Source: Ahaetulla prasina (Eukaryota > Chordata > Lepidosauria > Squamata > Colubridae). Taken from it: DNA of 64,000 nucleotides. Position numbers and translations under genes: made by a program. The stretch covers positions 135,684,420 through 135,748,419 of the forward strand of contig NC_080540.1 of the NCBI RefSeq assembly GCF_028640845.1, read 5' to 3'. Every line of letters begins with the position of its first letter. The first letter of the stretch is position 1. This document shows positions 1 to 10,882 of the stretch, piece after piece. The notes under the pieces were generated by a model. That model searched no databases, was not told the DNA's origin, and saw only the letters and a program-made list of their open reading frames with translations.

Positions 1-983
1 TTCAGAAAGAGCTTATTTTTCCCTTTGCTCACCCCCATTTTCAGTGCCCCATCTTCTTTCTCTTCTCCTTCTCCTTCTTTTTGTTTTATCTCTCCAAAAC
101 CTAGTGTTGGATCCAAAAGCAGCACTCTAATCATAGGCTTTTAAAATCCAATGAAGTAAGAATTCAATTACTCTGTTGAGATATTTCAAAAGCCTGATTT
201 CAGTGAATAAAATGGTGGAGCGGGTGAGAAAAGAATGAGGATCAGGTCAGCTGTCACCCGTCTTAACATCTGCTCATCAGCTGAAGACTGCTTAGGTGAG
301 TAAGCTGTTTGTAACTGCTGTCCAAGTCATTTCTAGGGTATCCTGCACAGTGAGCAATCAAAAATTGCTCAGATCTTCAACAGAATGTGCAGAGGTCAGT
401 AGTAATGATGATGAGCCCTGATCCTGCTCTTTCTACTCAGATACCTGCTCATGCTTAAAAATAAGGTTCGTCAGCTCTGCTTTTGTCTGCCCGAGAACTC
501 CTTAAGGCATTGAAAGAGATTTTTGGTTTCCTGCAGAAATAAGAACTCTACCTGCAAAGATTTCCAGCATTAGATCTTGAGCTTTTAGATCAGCAATGAT
601 AATCAAAAATCTGGGAAACACCTACCTTGACTCTGATGGTGTGTCACTGTCACCCAACCCCGGACAAAAGAGAGACAATTCCAAACACAGAGTCATAAAT
701 TCAATTGTTTAAATCTAATACATAATAAATACTTACATAATTGTAAATATTTTACAAAATGCCTGTTCGAGGCAGCTCCAGTTCCCAGGAGGCCTGGAAG
801 CTTCAGAGAATGCTTATGTCTGGCCTTGCAGCCTCTGAAAAGAGCGGGAGAGCATGACCTGTTCTCACGTGCTTTTTGGAGGCCGCAGAGGCTGTGCGAG
901 AACAGACCCACAGCGACTTCCTGAAGGCCTGAAGGCCTGGCAGTGTCACCAAAAATACCACGGCATGTCATTTGTGATACATA
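1..983. other. Unique noncoding DNA, nothing recognised
   Basis: No repeat family, RNA gene or credible exon is visible. The first 100 bases are pyrimidine-rich. A 92-codon open frame on the minus strand (693-971) lacks domain features and its distal end is low-information sequence, so I treat it as chance. Intergenic and intronic DNA cannot be told apart from the sequence alone. Confidence 0.6.
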
Positions 984-984
984 T

Positions 985-1243
985 GCCGGAATAGCTCAGG
1001 CTGTTAGAGCCTGTTATTAGAACACAGTAGCCTGCAATTACTGCAGGTTCAAGCCCGGCCCAAGGTTGGCTCAGCCTTCCATCCTTTATAAGGTAGGTAA
1101 AATGAGGACCCAGATTGTTGGGGGGGCAATAAGTTGACTTTGTAAAAATATACAAATAGAATGAGACTATTGCCTTATACACTGTAAGCCGCCCTGAGTC
1201 TTCGGAGAAGGGCGGGGTATAAATGTAAACAAAAAAAAACAAA
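985..1243 (+). mobile_element. tRNA-derived SINE, family A, with CR1/L2-like 3' hairpin tail
   Basis: The 5' part looks tRNA-derived: an A-box-like stretch (atagctcaggctgtt) and a B-box-like stretch (gcaggttcaagccc) sit about 50 bases apart, as in an internal RNA polymerase III promoter. The body includes cagccttccatcctttataa. The 3' end is a hairpin (ccgccctgagtc, loop, gggcgg) followed by an A-rich tail. The same 3' hairpin ends the LINE at 10228-10656, which suggests this SINE uses that LINE's reverse transcriptase. Two more copies are at 21339-21592 (minus) and 53618-53880 (plus). The family name is not certain. Confidence 0.85.
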
Positions 1244-2129
1244 CATATGTCATAGTTTCACCATCACCGGTTTAGATTCTGGAGTCGGGACCACCTGCAT
1301 TTCTCTGTATTATACATACCTCATCAGTTCTGATCTGGGGTGGGGGGTGCTGTTTCCCCTTATTTGCCTATAAACAAGGCCATAGCGTTTCTTTACCTCA
1401 ACTGGGGATTATTGCTTCCTTGTCAGTTTCCTTTTGTGGAGTTCTCAAGCATTCATCCAACACTGCAGAATTTGATCAAGCTGCAAACTCTGCAGGAAAA
1501 AGCAGTGCATGTTGAGTTTGGGGGCTTCTTTTGCTGCTCGCCGTCCAGCTGCTGTTTCTACTTTGTTTTCAAACAGTGGTAATGAGTTTTAATTTCTCCC
1601 AATCAGAAAATGTCATGAAACCTGGATGGGTGTTTTCAGCCTTTTCACAGTGCCAGGAGCTACATTTGAAAACGGGATGCCTGTCTTACACAAAGCAAGA
1701 AGTTCTGCTAGGGAAGCAGGCTTTGAGCTAACTGATTCGTTGCAGAAGCTTTCACCGGCATACTAAACTAGAGCACCCTCTAGAGGATTTTGTACAAACT
1801 GCAGGCCTCCACAGCCACAAGAGAACTTAAAAAGGGGCTGCCCTAGAAACCCACACAGTGGCTTCTCAGACTTCCATGCTCAGAACACAAGAGGCAGTGT
1901 GGACAGTTGTCCTCATTTTGTAGCAACATTACTTTTACTACAGTGGTCATCTGGTCAAAGAACAGCTCGGCATGTGAAAGTCACAAATGCCACAATCTCT
2001 TCAGCCAATTGGCTAAACAAATAACACGTACATTGGGAATAAATGGGTATACGTGAACTGTATAACATGCGCATCCAACACCCAAAAGTAAATCTACAGA
2101 ATGCATGAAGATGTTGCACTTACGACTTA
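1244..2129. other. Unique noncoding DNA, nothing recognised
   Basis: Two overlapping open frames of 80 and 66 codons (1340-1582, 1531-1731) carry no recognisable domain and no splice-site context I could defend. No repeat family is seen. Confidence 0.55.
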
Positions 2130-2497
2130 GAGGTAGCCCTTGACTTATTATCACATTTGGGATTGAGGAATTCATCATTAAGCAGCACGGTTGTTTAAGC
2201 GAATCACCACAATCATTAAGTGAGACATGACACAATGCGGTTTGCGACTTTCTCTGTTGGCTTTCCCCTTAATTTTGCTCATGGAAATCCAGCTGGGAAG
2301 GTCATAAATTGTGATCACATAAACTGCAGGGTGGTACAACTGTGAGGTGGCTGCCAAGTAGCCTGAATTGTAATCACATGACTTCAGGGGTTGTGAGACA
2401 GACATAATTTCAGGGATGAGTCATAAGTTACTTTTTCAGCACTGTTGTAACTTTGAACAGTTGTTAAACGAATGGTCATAAATCAAGGATTACCTGA
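2130..2497. mobile_element. TA-flanked MITE, family M (old copy)
   Basis: This copy runs from an aggtagcccttgacttat-type left end to an atcaaggattacctg-type right end, which are imperfect inverted repeats. Internally it has the family's alternating 'cttaacaac / ttaagtga' motifs and a 'gatcacatga' motif. It is one of eight copies in the window, each about 330-380 bases when uninterrupted, and it is among the more diverged. Family assignment rests on the better-preserved copies at 6734-7105 and 28378-28753. Confidence 0.8.
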
Positions 2498-5118
2498 ATC
2501 TTTCCCTAATGCTTTTTATGTATTATTTAGTTGTAACAGTTAGGTCCTGCCTTTTGACTATATGCACAGCACTCCTTCCTCCCATTTCCGCACCCCCCCA
2601 TAACAATTAAGGAGGCAGTGTGGAAGCGAATGAGAAGCCCATCAGACAGGCAGTTTCTGTACCTGACTGTGGTCTTGAATCTTGACATCTCGATGGTTCA
2701 ACATCTGGTCTTCACTAAACTTTAATAGCGCTTTATTAGAAATATGGCTCCCGTCTTAATTTAGAGGAAATAATTACCAAAGGATACAACAACGACCAGT
2801 TTTTAGCAGCTGAATACTGAGATTGCCTGTTTGGAGGTGAACCGACTGTGCGTGGTGGGAATGGGAACAGTAATTACTCTAATCTTCAGAGAATGTCAAA
2901 GCCCAAGGCTTATACAGACCCAGATAGTCTTGCCATGGAAAGAGGATGAATTTGATATAATGATGAACACTAAAGATGATGGGGGGAGGGGGGAGAATTA
3001 CAATATTTTTCTGCATGTTTCCTGCAAGTCCTCAGGTCAGTAAAAATGTAGATACAGAGGCTCTTGATTCCTATGCAGTGAGCTCCGTGGCTTTAAGGAA
3101 ATGGTTTAGTACTGCCTTCTTCCTGCATCTTTTTCCAGTCTAGCCAACAGCTTTACAACCATTTTCATAATGGGATTACCCCGTCTCTCTCCTTCTCCCC
3201 CTCACCCATCTACTAACTATTTCAAGCACAGAAATACCAACTTCAAAGTATCTGTTCGCAACTTGCCTTGTTCCCAACACAGTTCATTTCTCCCTTCCAA
3301 GTCCTACCGTGCCAACGTCCCTTAAAGACATCACAGAGTAAAATGTTGTTGAAACATGGCTGGCCCTTCTCTGGGGATTGTCAATGCCGTAGCAATTCGT
3401 TTTTGCTTTTGCACTGTTAAATGGAGTTCTAATTATTAGGGCCTATTTACCAGGTCTACCCCAGCCTCAGAAACAGTAGATGGTGTGTATGTGCTATTAC
3501 TGCCACCTGCTGGGGCAACTATGCAATTGAAAAGAAATATTTTCCTGCTTAGGAATGCCTGAAAAAATAAACAAGGGCCAAGCCATAAGAAAAATCTTGT
3601 ATTATTTGAAGCATCCCAAATAGCCTGTATAGAAAACAACATTTCTGAGCACCAAGAGAGTGATGGACTGCACTATTTGAATGTATTGTGCAACCAGAGC
3701 CATTTAATCAATTAATAATTATTAGGGAATGGTTGGCTACTGTTGTTTTTCTTTTAAAGAGGAAAACAACATAAAAGCATTCAATCTATATAGCCTGAGC
3801 TAGAGGCTTGTTGCTAAGAGCTTCTATATGATGCTATTTTAAAAATCTGTATTTTAATCTAAAGTTGTTCACTTTCATATAATATGAAATAAATTCTGTT
3901 TCTAAAGGCGGTGTACTTATCCACATGTTTGTTTAACATTGGAAGAGTAATTTTCAGAGAGTGGTAGAATGAAATCAAAGTTTGTTGAACACAAAAAAAT
4001 GCAGGCATTCTTCAAGTAAGATAAATGCAAGCACAGCATGAAGATTAACTTCATAATTGGTGTCTTAATGTCTCCATTTCACATCTTGAAATTATTTTTA
4101 ATTTTTTTCCCATTAGGGATGCTTTATTAGTTTTGAAACATTGTGTTTCTAAAACTACCCATCTAGCTTTGGTTTTAAATCTTCATTTAGTTTTTTCTTC
4201 TGGTGTATCTACAAAGACAAATGAAATTTTGCAGCACTTCACAGAGTCTTTCTATTTCAATCACATAGTCCAGTTGTGTGTGCCACATCAAGATGGTTTG
4301 TATTTAGCGGTTTCATTATGCTGACAATAACCCTCTTTATTAGGCAGAGTGTTCTTTAATTTTCATTCCACTTTTTCTTCTTTTTTCCATTCATACTTTT
4401 CAGGCTGTAGTAGCTAAGACTGTTTTAATCAGATTCCACTGAAACTCTGTGGGATGATGAAAAAGGATCCAATTTTTCTCAAATTCTTCATGGTATAAAA
4501 ATCTTTTTAAATCTGTTCATAGTCATCAAAAATTGACCATGAAGATAAGCAATAAATACCTCTATACTCTGCTAAAATTACATTATATAAATTGTAACTT
4601 TTCTTGATTATGCTGGCAAAGCTATAAATACACTGGTTCACATTACTATCCTTGGTGGCAATATCCAGTATGAAATCCGTTTGGTCAAAAGTTTCTGAAT
4701 AAATTGAAAATATCAGCCAATAATAAAGCCTGCTGTTGGTTCATTCTCCACATTTCTTAAGGTATATAAGTAGATGTAACCTAAAAAATTGATATAATTC
4801 CTTTTGTTAGAAGCTAGGTTTCTTATCGGGAAACACTGGTAAATTCAAATATATCTCTCACTGGAGGTATTTAAAAGTGTGGAAAACTGATTTGGTTAAA
4901 AAAATAATACAATTTGTTTTGGAAACACAGCTAAAGATAAATTTATTCATGCCTGATTAACTGTGATTAATCATATTAATCACATTTATCCAAACTGATT
5001 ATATTTATGTGTACAAACATCATTCTGGCTATAAATATTGGGTGCTTATGATGTTTATACACTTACTTTCTTTTAAAAAACATATTCTCTTTCTCTCTCT
5101 CCCCCCCCACTCTCCCCC

Positions 5119-5149
<31 letters not shown>

Positions 5150-6037
5150 GCACGCACGCAGAGTGAGAGAAAGTATTTCTATTTTTTCCTTTCTTTGTAT
5201 GTTTTTTGGTTGTTTGTTAATTCTTTTTAATTTTGTTATTGTTTGTTCAGTTAAAAATATGTAAAAAAAATAAGGGCCTCCTTACCTACCCAAAATTAGT
5301 ATCTTTCAAATGGATCTATGACATCATCTTTTCCTAATTATCTTTCACAGACATGTATTATTGGAGACTAGTCTAAATATTCTAAAGGAATATTTCTTTT
5401 ACAGGGACTTACTAGTGTCCTTGGAGGAAAGGGGAAAATATGTCCCTGTTACGAGGAGACAACTGATCATCTCCCTTAGTCATGGGTTGAGTAACAGCTT
5501 TTAGCTCACCATACACCCTGTCCATATTCTGAAGATCTACAAGCCCCAAGGAATCCAAGGATACGCAGATACAAAAGTTACATTCCTATAACCTGCCCAA
5601 ACAGTTCAAAAAAAGATCTATTTGACTTCATCTATCCTGAGCAATGCAAACATAAGACACTAATTTTCTGACTTCCTCCTTCCAATGTTTGATGGAGGAG
5701 AGGCTACCTAGTGTGGAAAGGCATTGTATCTGTTTTGTGCAGACGTAATGGAGGCATAAAACTAAGCACTAAGCCTCCACCGCAGGGGATAGAAATGCAA
5801 GTGAGGGCTTTACTTCCTGCTCGCTCTGATCTATCTTGAGAGTTGCTCTACTTTCACTCCAGCTGATGTCCCATTTGCTTTCTCACTCCCAGTTACTTGA
5901 GCAACAAGAGACAAGATTTAGGATCTGCAATAGGAAAAAGAGCAATCAGAATAATAGGAACAACTATCACAAATCAGCTAAAACATAATCAGTATCATTG
6001 ACAATCAATGTAAAAAAAATCTACAGGTACTCTGGAA
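2498..6037. other. Mostly unique AT-rich noncoding DNA
   Basis: Apart from a pyrimidine/CA microsatellite at 5087-5160, I see no repeat family or exon here. Open frames in this stretch are short (at most about 73 codons), and one of them simply reads through the microsatellite. The region 3700-5000 is very AT-rich. Confidence 0.55.
5087..5160. repeat. Compound (CT)n/C-run/(CA)n/(CGCA)n microsatellite
   Basis: Direct reading shows a pyrimidine run of ctctct and cccccc blocks, then (ca)n, then (cgca)n. No mobile element with clear ends adjoins it. Confidence 0.9.
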
Positions 6038-6143
6038 CTGTGTGTCTCAACCTTGGGAACTTTAAAATGTATAGACTTCAACTCCCAGAATTCTGGGAGC
6101 TGAAGTCCTGACATCTTAAAGTTCCCAAGGTTGAGAAACATTG
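6038..6143. mobile_element. Short hAT-type MITE (106 bp)
   Basis: The ends are inverted repeats, 'tgtctcaacctt' on the left and 'aaggttgagaaaca' on the right. The centre is a palindrome around 'cccagaattctggg'. It is flanked by ctctggaa on the left and ttctggat on the right (6 of 8 match), consistent with the 8-bp target-site duplication of hAT elements. Related copies are at 8118-8227, 26122-26231, 36530-36618 and 41741-41801. It encodes nothing and would have needed a transposase from elsewhere. Confidence 0.8.
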
Positions 6144-6151
6144 TTCTGGAT

Positions 6152-6285
6152 CAGGGGTGTCAAACTCGCGGCGTCATGTTGTCATCACGTGACGTATTGT
6201 GACTTTCCCCCCTTTGCTAAACTGGGGGTGGGCGTGGCCAGCGCGTGACGCATCTGGCTCACGGGCCGTGAGTTTGACAGCTCTG
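6152..6285. mobile_element. hAT-type MITE with caggggtgtcaaactc ends (134 bp)
   Basis: The left end is caggggtgtcaaactcgcgg; the right end, gtgagtttgacagctctg, is its imperfect inverse. Flanks are ttctggat and ttctagaa (6 of 8 match). It begins directly after the 8-bp right flank of the preceding MITE, so the same target sequence appears three times. The interior is GC-rich and unlike its AT-rich surroundings. CAGGGGTGTCAAACTC-type ends are characteristic of nonautonomous hAT families. Confidence 0.82.
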
Positions 6286-6733
6286 TTCTAGAATCATCGT
6301 GTGCTTGGGTCAGACCATTTTAACCAGCCTTCCCTCCCTACAGAGGTTGGCGTTAGTCATCACTCTAACAGTTACTGGCAACAGAATCACACAGAATTCT
6401 TACACCTGCAGATCATCAGGTTGACCAAAAGAATGAACTAAATCTAGGTATTGTGTATATGTCTATGTGTAGGGCGCCAAGTATTAACTAACATAAATCC
6501 AAGGAAGAAATCCCAAACCACTCCGGAACAAAGAAGCTCAGCATGGAAACCAAAATTCTCCAGAATTAAGAACCTAGGGTAATCTAACTCTACTCCCAAA
6601 ATCAATCCAAATAATCCAGTCTCTAGAAAAACAAACTGCAAGCAGTAGTGTGAATGGCACATTATCTTACACAGCTCTAGTTCTGTCATCCAAGAGCAAC
6701 GGCATGCATTCAGAATTGGCAGATTGTCATATA
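6286..6733. other. Unique noncoding DNA
   Basis: Nothing recognised. An 81-codon minus-strand frame at 6444-6689 has no features I can support as coding. Confidence 0.5.
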
Positions 6734-7105
6734 CAGGTAGTCTTTGACTTACAACTATTCTTTTAGTTACCGTTCAAAGTTATGCCACTGAAAATAGTGA
6801 GTTATGATTGTTTTTCACACTTACGGCCATTGTAGCATCCCCATGGTCATGTGATCAAAATTTGGATGCTTGACAATTAGCATGTATTTGTAACGGTCGC
6901 AATGTCCTGGGCCTATTGAGGCCTTCTGACAAAGTCAGTGAGGAAGCCAGATTCACTTAACAACCATGTTACTACCAATTGCATTTATTCACTTAATAAC
7001 TGTGGCAAGAAAGGTCATAAAGTGAGGCAAAACTCACATAACAACTGTTTTGCTTGGCAACAGAAATTTTGGGCTCAATTGTGGTCATAAATCGAGGTCT
7101 ACCTG
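6734..7105. mobile_element. TA-flanked MITE, family M (372 bp, complete)
   Basis: It starts caggtagtctttgacttac and ends in the near-perfect inverse, ataaatcgaggtctacctg. A TA dinucleotide lies directly outside both ends (6732-6733 and 7106-7107). TA duplication and CAG-initial ends suggest the Tc1/mariner-pogo (Tigger-like) superfamily; that placement is inference. It has no transposase coding. Internal motifs such as 'cacttacggccat' and 'gtcatgtgatcaaaatt' are shared with the seven other copies. Confidence 0.88.
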
Positions 7106-7224
7106 TATCTCTTCTGTAAGATTGAATTCCCACAACGATGTCCATTAAACCTCTCATCTCCAATTCTAGCCTGCTTGGGTTTTTTTGTTAAAAAAATCAT
7201 AGCTATTAAAAATGTAGATTATTC

Positions 7225-7789
7225 TTGAGTAAATTTAGGAAATATTTTGTATTAGATATATTTCTGAAGGAGAGGGGAATTGAGAGTGTGACTAAGTGTG
7301 GTGTGACTACAGATTATAATTTAGGAATTATTTTGGATTATGATTGTTAGTTTTGATACCCTGCATTTTGTTCTGGGAAGTCGGGGTGGGGGTGGGGGTA
7401 AGGGGAGGGAATTGGGGGTTTGGTAGAGATGGAGTGATGGTTAATGTACAGGGATTATTGAAGATGTATAAATATAATTAATGCAGGGTCGGGTCTGCCT
7501 AGTTACCATTTTAGAACGATGAGGAGGGAGAAAAGAGAGAGTAGGAGGTAGGAAAGAGGAGAAGAGGAAGGAAGAGGGATAGAAGAGGGAGAAGGAAGGT
7601 GTAGGGTGGAGGGAGGAGTGGATGTAGATAAGAGAAGGAGAGGAAGGTTTGGAAAGTAAAAGAAGGTAGAAGAGGGAAGAGTGTTAAAAAGGGTGGTGGT
7701 GACTGGGCAAGCCCGACTAATTGTATATAACTGTACATTGGATGAATTATTTGATATGATTGTAAAAATAAAACTTTTTATAAAAAAAA
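7225..7789 (+). mobile_element. 5'-truncated L1 LINE 3' end with poly(A) and target-site duplication
   Basis: The insert ends with an aataaaactttttat poly(A)-signal region and a run of A. The motif aatgtagattattc occurs immediately before it (7211-7224) and again after the A-run (7790-7803), a 14-bp or longer duplication typical of target-primed reverse transcription. The interior has G-rich tracts around 7383-7420 and a purine-rich tract (about 7518-7680), as is common in L1 3' untranslated regions. The long minus-strand frame (7503-7940) is the pyrimidine complement of the purine tract, not a gene. Only the very end of ORF2 plus the 3' UTR is likely present. Confidence 0.85.
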
Positions 7790-7803
7790 AATGTAGATTA
7801 TTC

Positions 7804-8109
7804 CAAAAGGACGAGATTGAATACAGAGGGACTACAATATGAAAATGGATGCAGATTCCAATGATAATGAGGCTTCTACAAAGGTTAAACGGTATCCACC
7901 AATCATATAACAGTTGAAAAAGCGGAGGTATAGCAAACATAAGTCAGTTCTGTAAAAGTTGAGCCAACCACAGAGAGTAGATCAGTTCTTTCTGGATGAG
8001 GAAAGGTCAATTGGTTCTCACAAGGAAATCATAGAACGGCACTTTTCCTCAGGATTAAGAACCAGGAGACGAAGGGATCAGTCAGTTTGCTCACAAATGA
8101 GGGGGACAC
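7804..8109. other. Unique noncoding DNA
   Basis: Nothing recognised. A 61-codon plus-strand frame at 7959-8144 runs into the neighbouring MITE. Confidence 0.4.
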
Positions 8110-8117
8110 TTTTAAAG

Positions 8118-8227
8118 CAGGGGTCTCCAACCATGGCAACTTGAAGATTTGTGGACTCTTTGCTGGCTGAGGAATTCTGGTAGTTGAAGTCCACAAGTCT
8201 TCAAGTTGCCAAGGTTGGAGACCCCTG
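8118..8227. mobile_element. hAT-type MITE (110 bp) with perfect 8-bp target-site duplication
   Basis: The ends are perfect inverted repeats of 15 bases, caggggtctccaacc and ggttggagacccctg. The flanks ttttaaag (8110-8117) and ttttaaag (8228-8235) are identical. The sequence between is an imperfect hairpin carrying 'ggcaacttgaag' and 'cttcaagttgcc'. It is the same family as 26122-26231, which has the same 110-bp length. The 8-bp duplication together with CAGGGG ends supports the hAT superfamily. Confidence 0.93.
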
Positions 8228-8499
8228 TTTTAAAGGACACTAAGTTCCCAAACCTCACTTTCTAATTATAGTACTTACCTATTAACCATCTTAAAGCCAT
8301 TAAAGACCTTTGGAATGCCTATTTTGAAACATTGTTGGATGAGTTTAGCTTCAAATCTGAACAGAAGAAAAAAAATAATTACAAGCTTAAATAATTTATT
8401 TCAAAATAAACAGCAAAAAGCTAAATGATATTTTGATCTAAGAAAATTACAAATCGATTGAGGGTCCTGTTAAATCTGGAATATTGACTATTGATATAA

Positions 8500-9420
8500 G
8501 ATTTTGAAATTAGCTAGAAAAAATTAATGTGGGAGCCAGAATTATTTTGGTTGTTTTGGCTCATAACAAAGATAAGCAATTTTATAATTTTAGAAACTGA
8601 ACACTAGAGGGGACTAAAGACTCTTAAGTAGAAGAGAAGAGAAAATACAAGCGGGTTTTTGGTGTCAGTTAACTGGGTCTCATATTGCCGCACAAAATAT
8701 AACATTGGAAATATTAAAGGAGATTTTTAAAGACTGGAGCCAGAGATTAGTAACTACAATATTAATAACATTTTGATGTTTTGATTCTATGGATAGATTA
8801 TCTCTAAAAGATGGTAATGAGGGAATGACAAGTCAGAGGAAGTACTGGAAATGAAACTACAAGTGACAGCCAAGAGAATAATTTGGAAAAAGATGCTTTA
8901 TTGTATATATAAAAGAAACCGGCTGAAGTTTTAAAAATTAAAGGGGAAACACACAACAAACCAAGAGAATGACCTGGAAAATATTTTCTGGTTGCATTTT
9001 CAAAAAAAGACTACATGTAAAGAAGACTGTGCAATGGGATGAAGAAGAACTGAAGAGAAATCGAATATAAACTTGGTTTATTTGATCAAGGTTAAAATAA
9101 AACATTTTGTTTGCTAAACGTCTGGCAACCCTTTACTTTCTGCTGCTACTAAGAATGAGAAGCTGATGTTTTAGGGATTTACTGATAGATAAGAGGTGGA
9201 ATATCGGATGAAGAGATATCTGTTTGTAACTTTATAGAGGGTAAAGCATCATTATTTCTTCTATGAATGTTGGAAGTAACTTCTTTATCTTTTCTTTTTC
9301 TTTATCATATTCTTTATTTTCTTTTTCATTATGCACTTTCTATTCTTTCTACTTTTTTCCTTAAGTTTTATTTGTACTAGTTTTTACTACTGAAATAAAA
9401 ATCATTAATAAAAATTATGT
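8500..9420 (+). mobile_element. Degenerate L1 LINE 3' end
   Basis: The 3' boundary is supported by similarity to two other L1 3' ends in the window: a T-rich 'ctttttctttatcat' tail region, then tactagtttttactactg and aaaatcattaataaaaa. Also, tttatttgatcaaggttaaaat near 9078 recurs, inverted, in the minus-strand L1 at 41430-41860. The coding part is broken by many stops. The left boundary is my estimate. Confidence 0.55.
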
Positions 9421-9797
9421 ACATGTAGTCCTCAGCTTATGACCACAATTGAGCCAAAATTTCCATTGCTTTTTTTTTTTTTGCCCCATTTTACGATCAG
9501 GTTTGCCTCAGTTGTTAATCAGAGAAATTGTTAAGTTAGTAACACGGTTGTTAAATGAATCTGGCTTCCCCATTGACTTTGCTTGTTGGAAGGTTGCAAA
9601 AGGTGATCACATGACCCAGGGACACTGCAACCATCATAAATATGAACCAGTTGCTAAACGTCCAAATTTTGATCACATGACCATGGGGATGCTACTGTAG
9701 TCATAAGTGTGAAAAATGGTCGCAAGTCACTTTTTTCAGCGCTGTTGTAACCTTGAACAGACACTAAATGAATGACTGTAAGTCCAGGATGACCTGT
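9421..9797. mobile_element. TA-flanked MITE, family M
   Basis: The left end reads 'tgtagtcctcagcttatgac' and the right end gactgtaagtccaggatgac. It abuts the 3' end of the preceding L1 and the 5' edge of the next. The 83-codon open frame inside (9449-9700) is matched by a similar minus-strand frame in the copy at 27219-27589; that similarity comes from shared repeat DNA, not from a conserved gene. An internal poly(T) run (about 9470-9482) is specific to this copy. Confidence 0.85.
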
Positions 9798-10093
9798 GCA
9801 CAAAATATAAGATGAAAGGATTGTGGGAATAAAAATTAAAAAAGAAACTTTTAAGTTAAAGGCTTTGCAAATGTCTTAGTGATGGTTCTGGAAGATCCTT
9901 TAAAGAGAATTGAAATATCATTGGGCAAATTAAAAGAATTTGTTGCATTAGCAAGTTTAAAGATTAATAAACAGAAGACAAAGATGTTCACAAAAATGTA
10001 AAAAGAGGAGATCAAACAGGTGATGAATAAAATGGGTTATTAGATTGAGGTAAAGTATCTGAGTATCACTATGACAGCTATGAATTGTATGTT

Positions 10094-10620
10094 ACAGGTA
10101 GTTCTCAATTTACAACCATTCATTTAACAATAATTAGAACAGTACTTATATCCATCATAGAATCCCCACGGTCATGTGATCAAACTTTGAGCACCTGGCA
10201 AGTGGCATGCATTTAAATGCATTTAAATACCTCTCACCGACCCGTGCGCTCTCACAGAGAGGGACTCCTCAGGGTGCCGTCAGCTAGGCAGTGCCGTTTG
10301 GCGACACCCAGGGGAAGGGCCTTCTCTGTGGGGGCTCCCACCCTCTGGAACAAACTCCCCCCAGGACTTCGTCAACTTCCGGACCTCCGAACCTTCCGTC
10401 GCGAGCTTAAAACACATCTATTCATCTGTGCAGGACTGGATTAGATTTTAAATTTTATATTGGTTTTAATGGGTTTTATTATTTATATTGTTTTTAAAAA
10501 AATTGGGCCATGTAGAATAAGCTTTTTAACTGTTATTTTACCCTGTATCTATATGTACCTTTTTATTCGCCTGTGAACCGCCCTGAGTCCCTAGGGAGAT
10601 AGGGCGGTATACAAATATGA

Positions 10621-10655
<35 letters not shown>

Positions 10656-10882
10656 AATGTTTGCAGCATCCCAGAGTCATGTGATCACCATTTGAAACCT
10701 TCCCAGCCCGCTTCTGATGAGTAAAGTCAATAGGGGAAGCCAGATTTGCTTAATGACTCCATGATTCATTTAACAACTGTGACAAAAAGATTGTAAAATT
10801 GGCTGTGACTCACTTAACAACTGCCCTGCTTAGCAATGGAAGTTCTGGTTCCAATTGTGGCCATAAGTCAAGGATTACCAGC
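10094..10882. mobile_element. TA-flanked MITE family M, inserted in L1 and split by a LINE
   Basis: The left half, 10094-10227, starts acaggtagttctcaattta; the right half, about 10657-10882, ends ccataagtcaaggattacc. The two halves together match the internal order of the intact copies. The surrounding L1 reading frame resumes after the right half: 'MNCML' just before it and 'QNSYLKTW' just after. The MITE therefore postdates the L1 and predates the LINE inside it. Confidence 0.88.
10228..10656 (+). mobile_element. CR1/L2-class LINE 3' end with (ATAA)n tail
   Basis: The open frame at 10217-10444 encodes the C-terminal part of a non-LTR ORF2, with 'AFSVGAPTLWNKLP' and 'LPDLRTFRRELKTHLF', a signature of the CR1/L2/Rex superclade. 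It is followed by a short 3' UTR, a hairpin (ccgccctgagtc and gggcgg around an aggga loop) and (ataa)n at about 10618-10656. The frame is open across the visible part, so the copy is relatively young. It lies within the family M MITE. The hairpin is shared with SINE family A. Confidence 0.88.

Noticed and set aside
1018..1060. Possible functional tRNA genes at SINE heads
   Set aside because: The A- and B-box-like motifs sit in SINE heads followed by SINE bodies and LINE-like tails; the cloverleaf is not intact.
7503..7940. 145-codon minus-strand open frame rich in Ser, Pro and Leu
   Set aside because: It is the complement of the purine tract in an L1 3' UTR and continues through the poly(A) and target-site duplication.
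9449..9700. Similar 74-83 codon frames at 9449-9700 (plus) and 27309-27533 (minus) that look like a conserved protein
   Set aside because: Both lie inside copies of the same MITE. The similarity follows from repeat DNA, and most other copies do not keep the frame.
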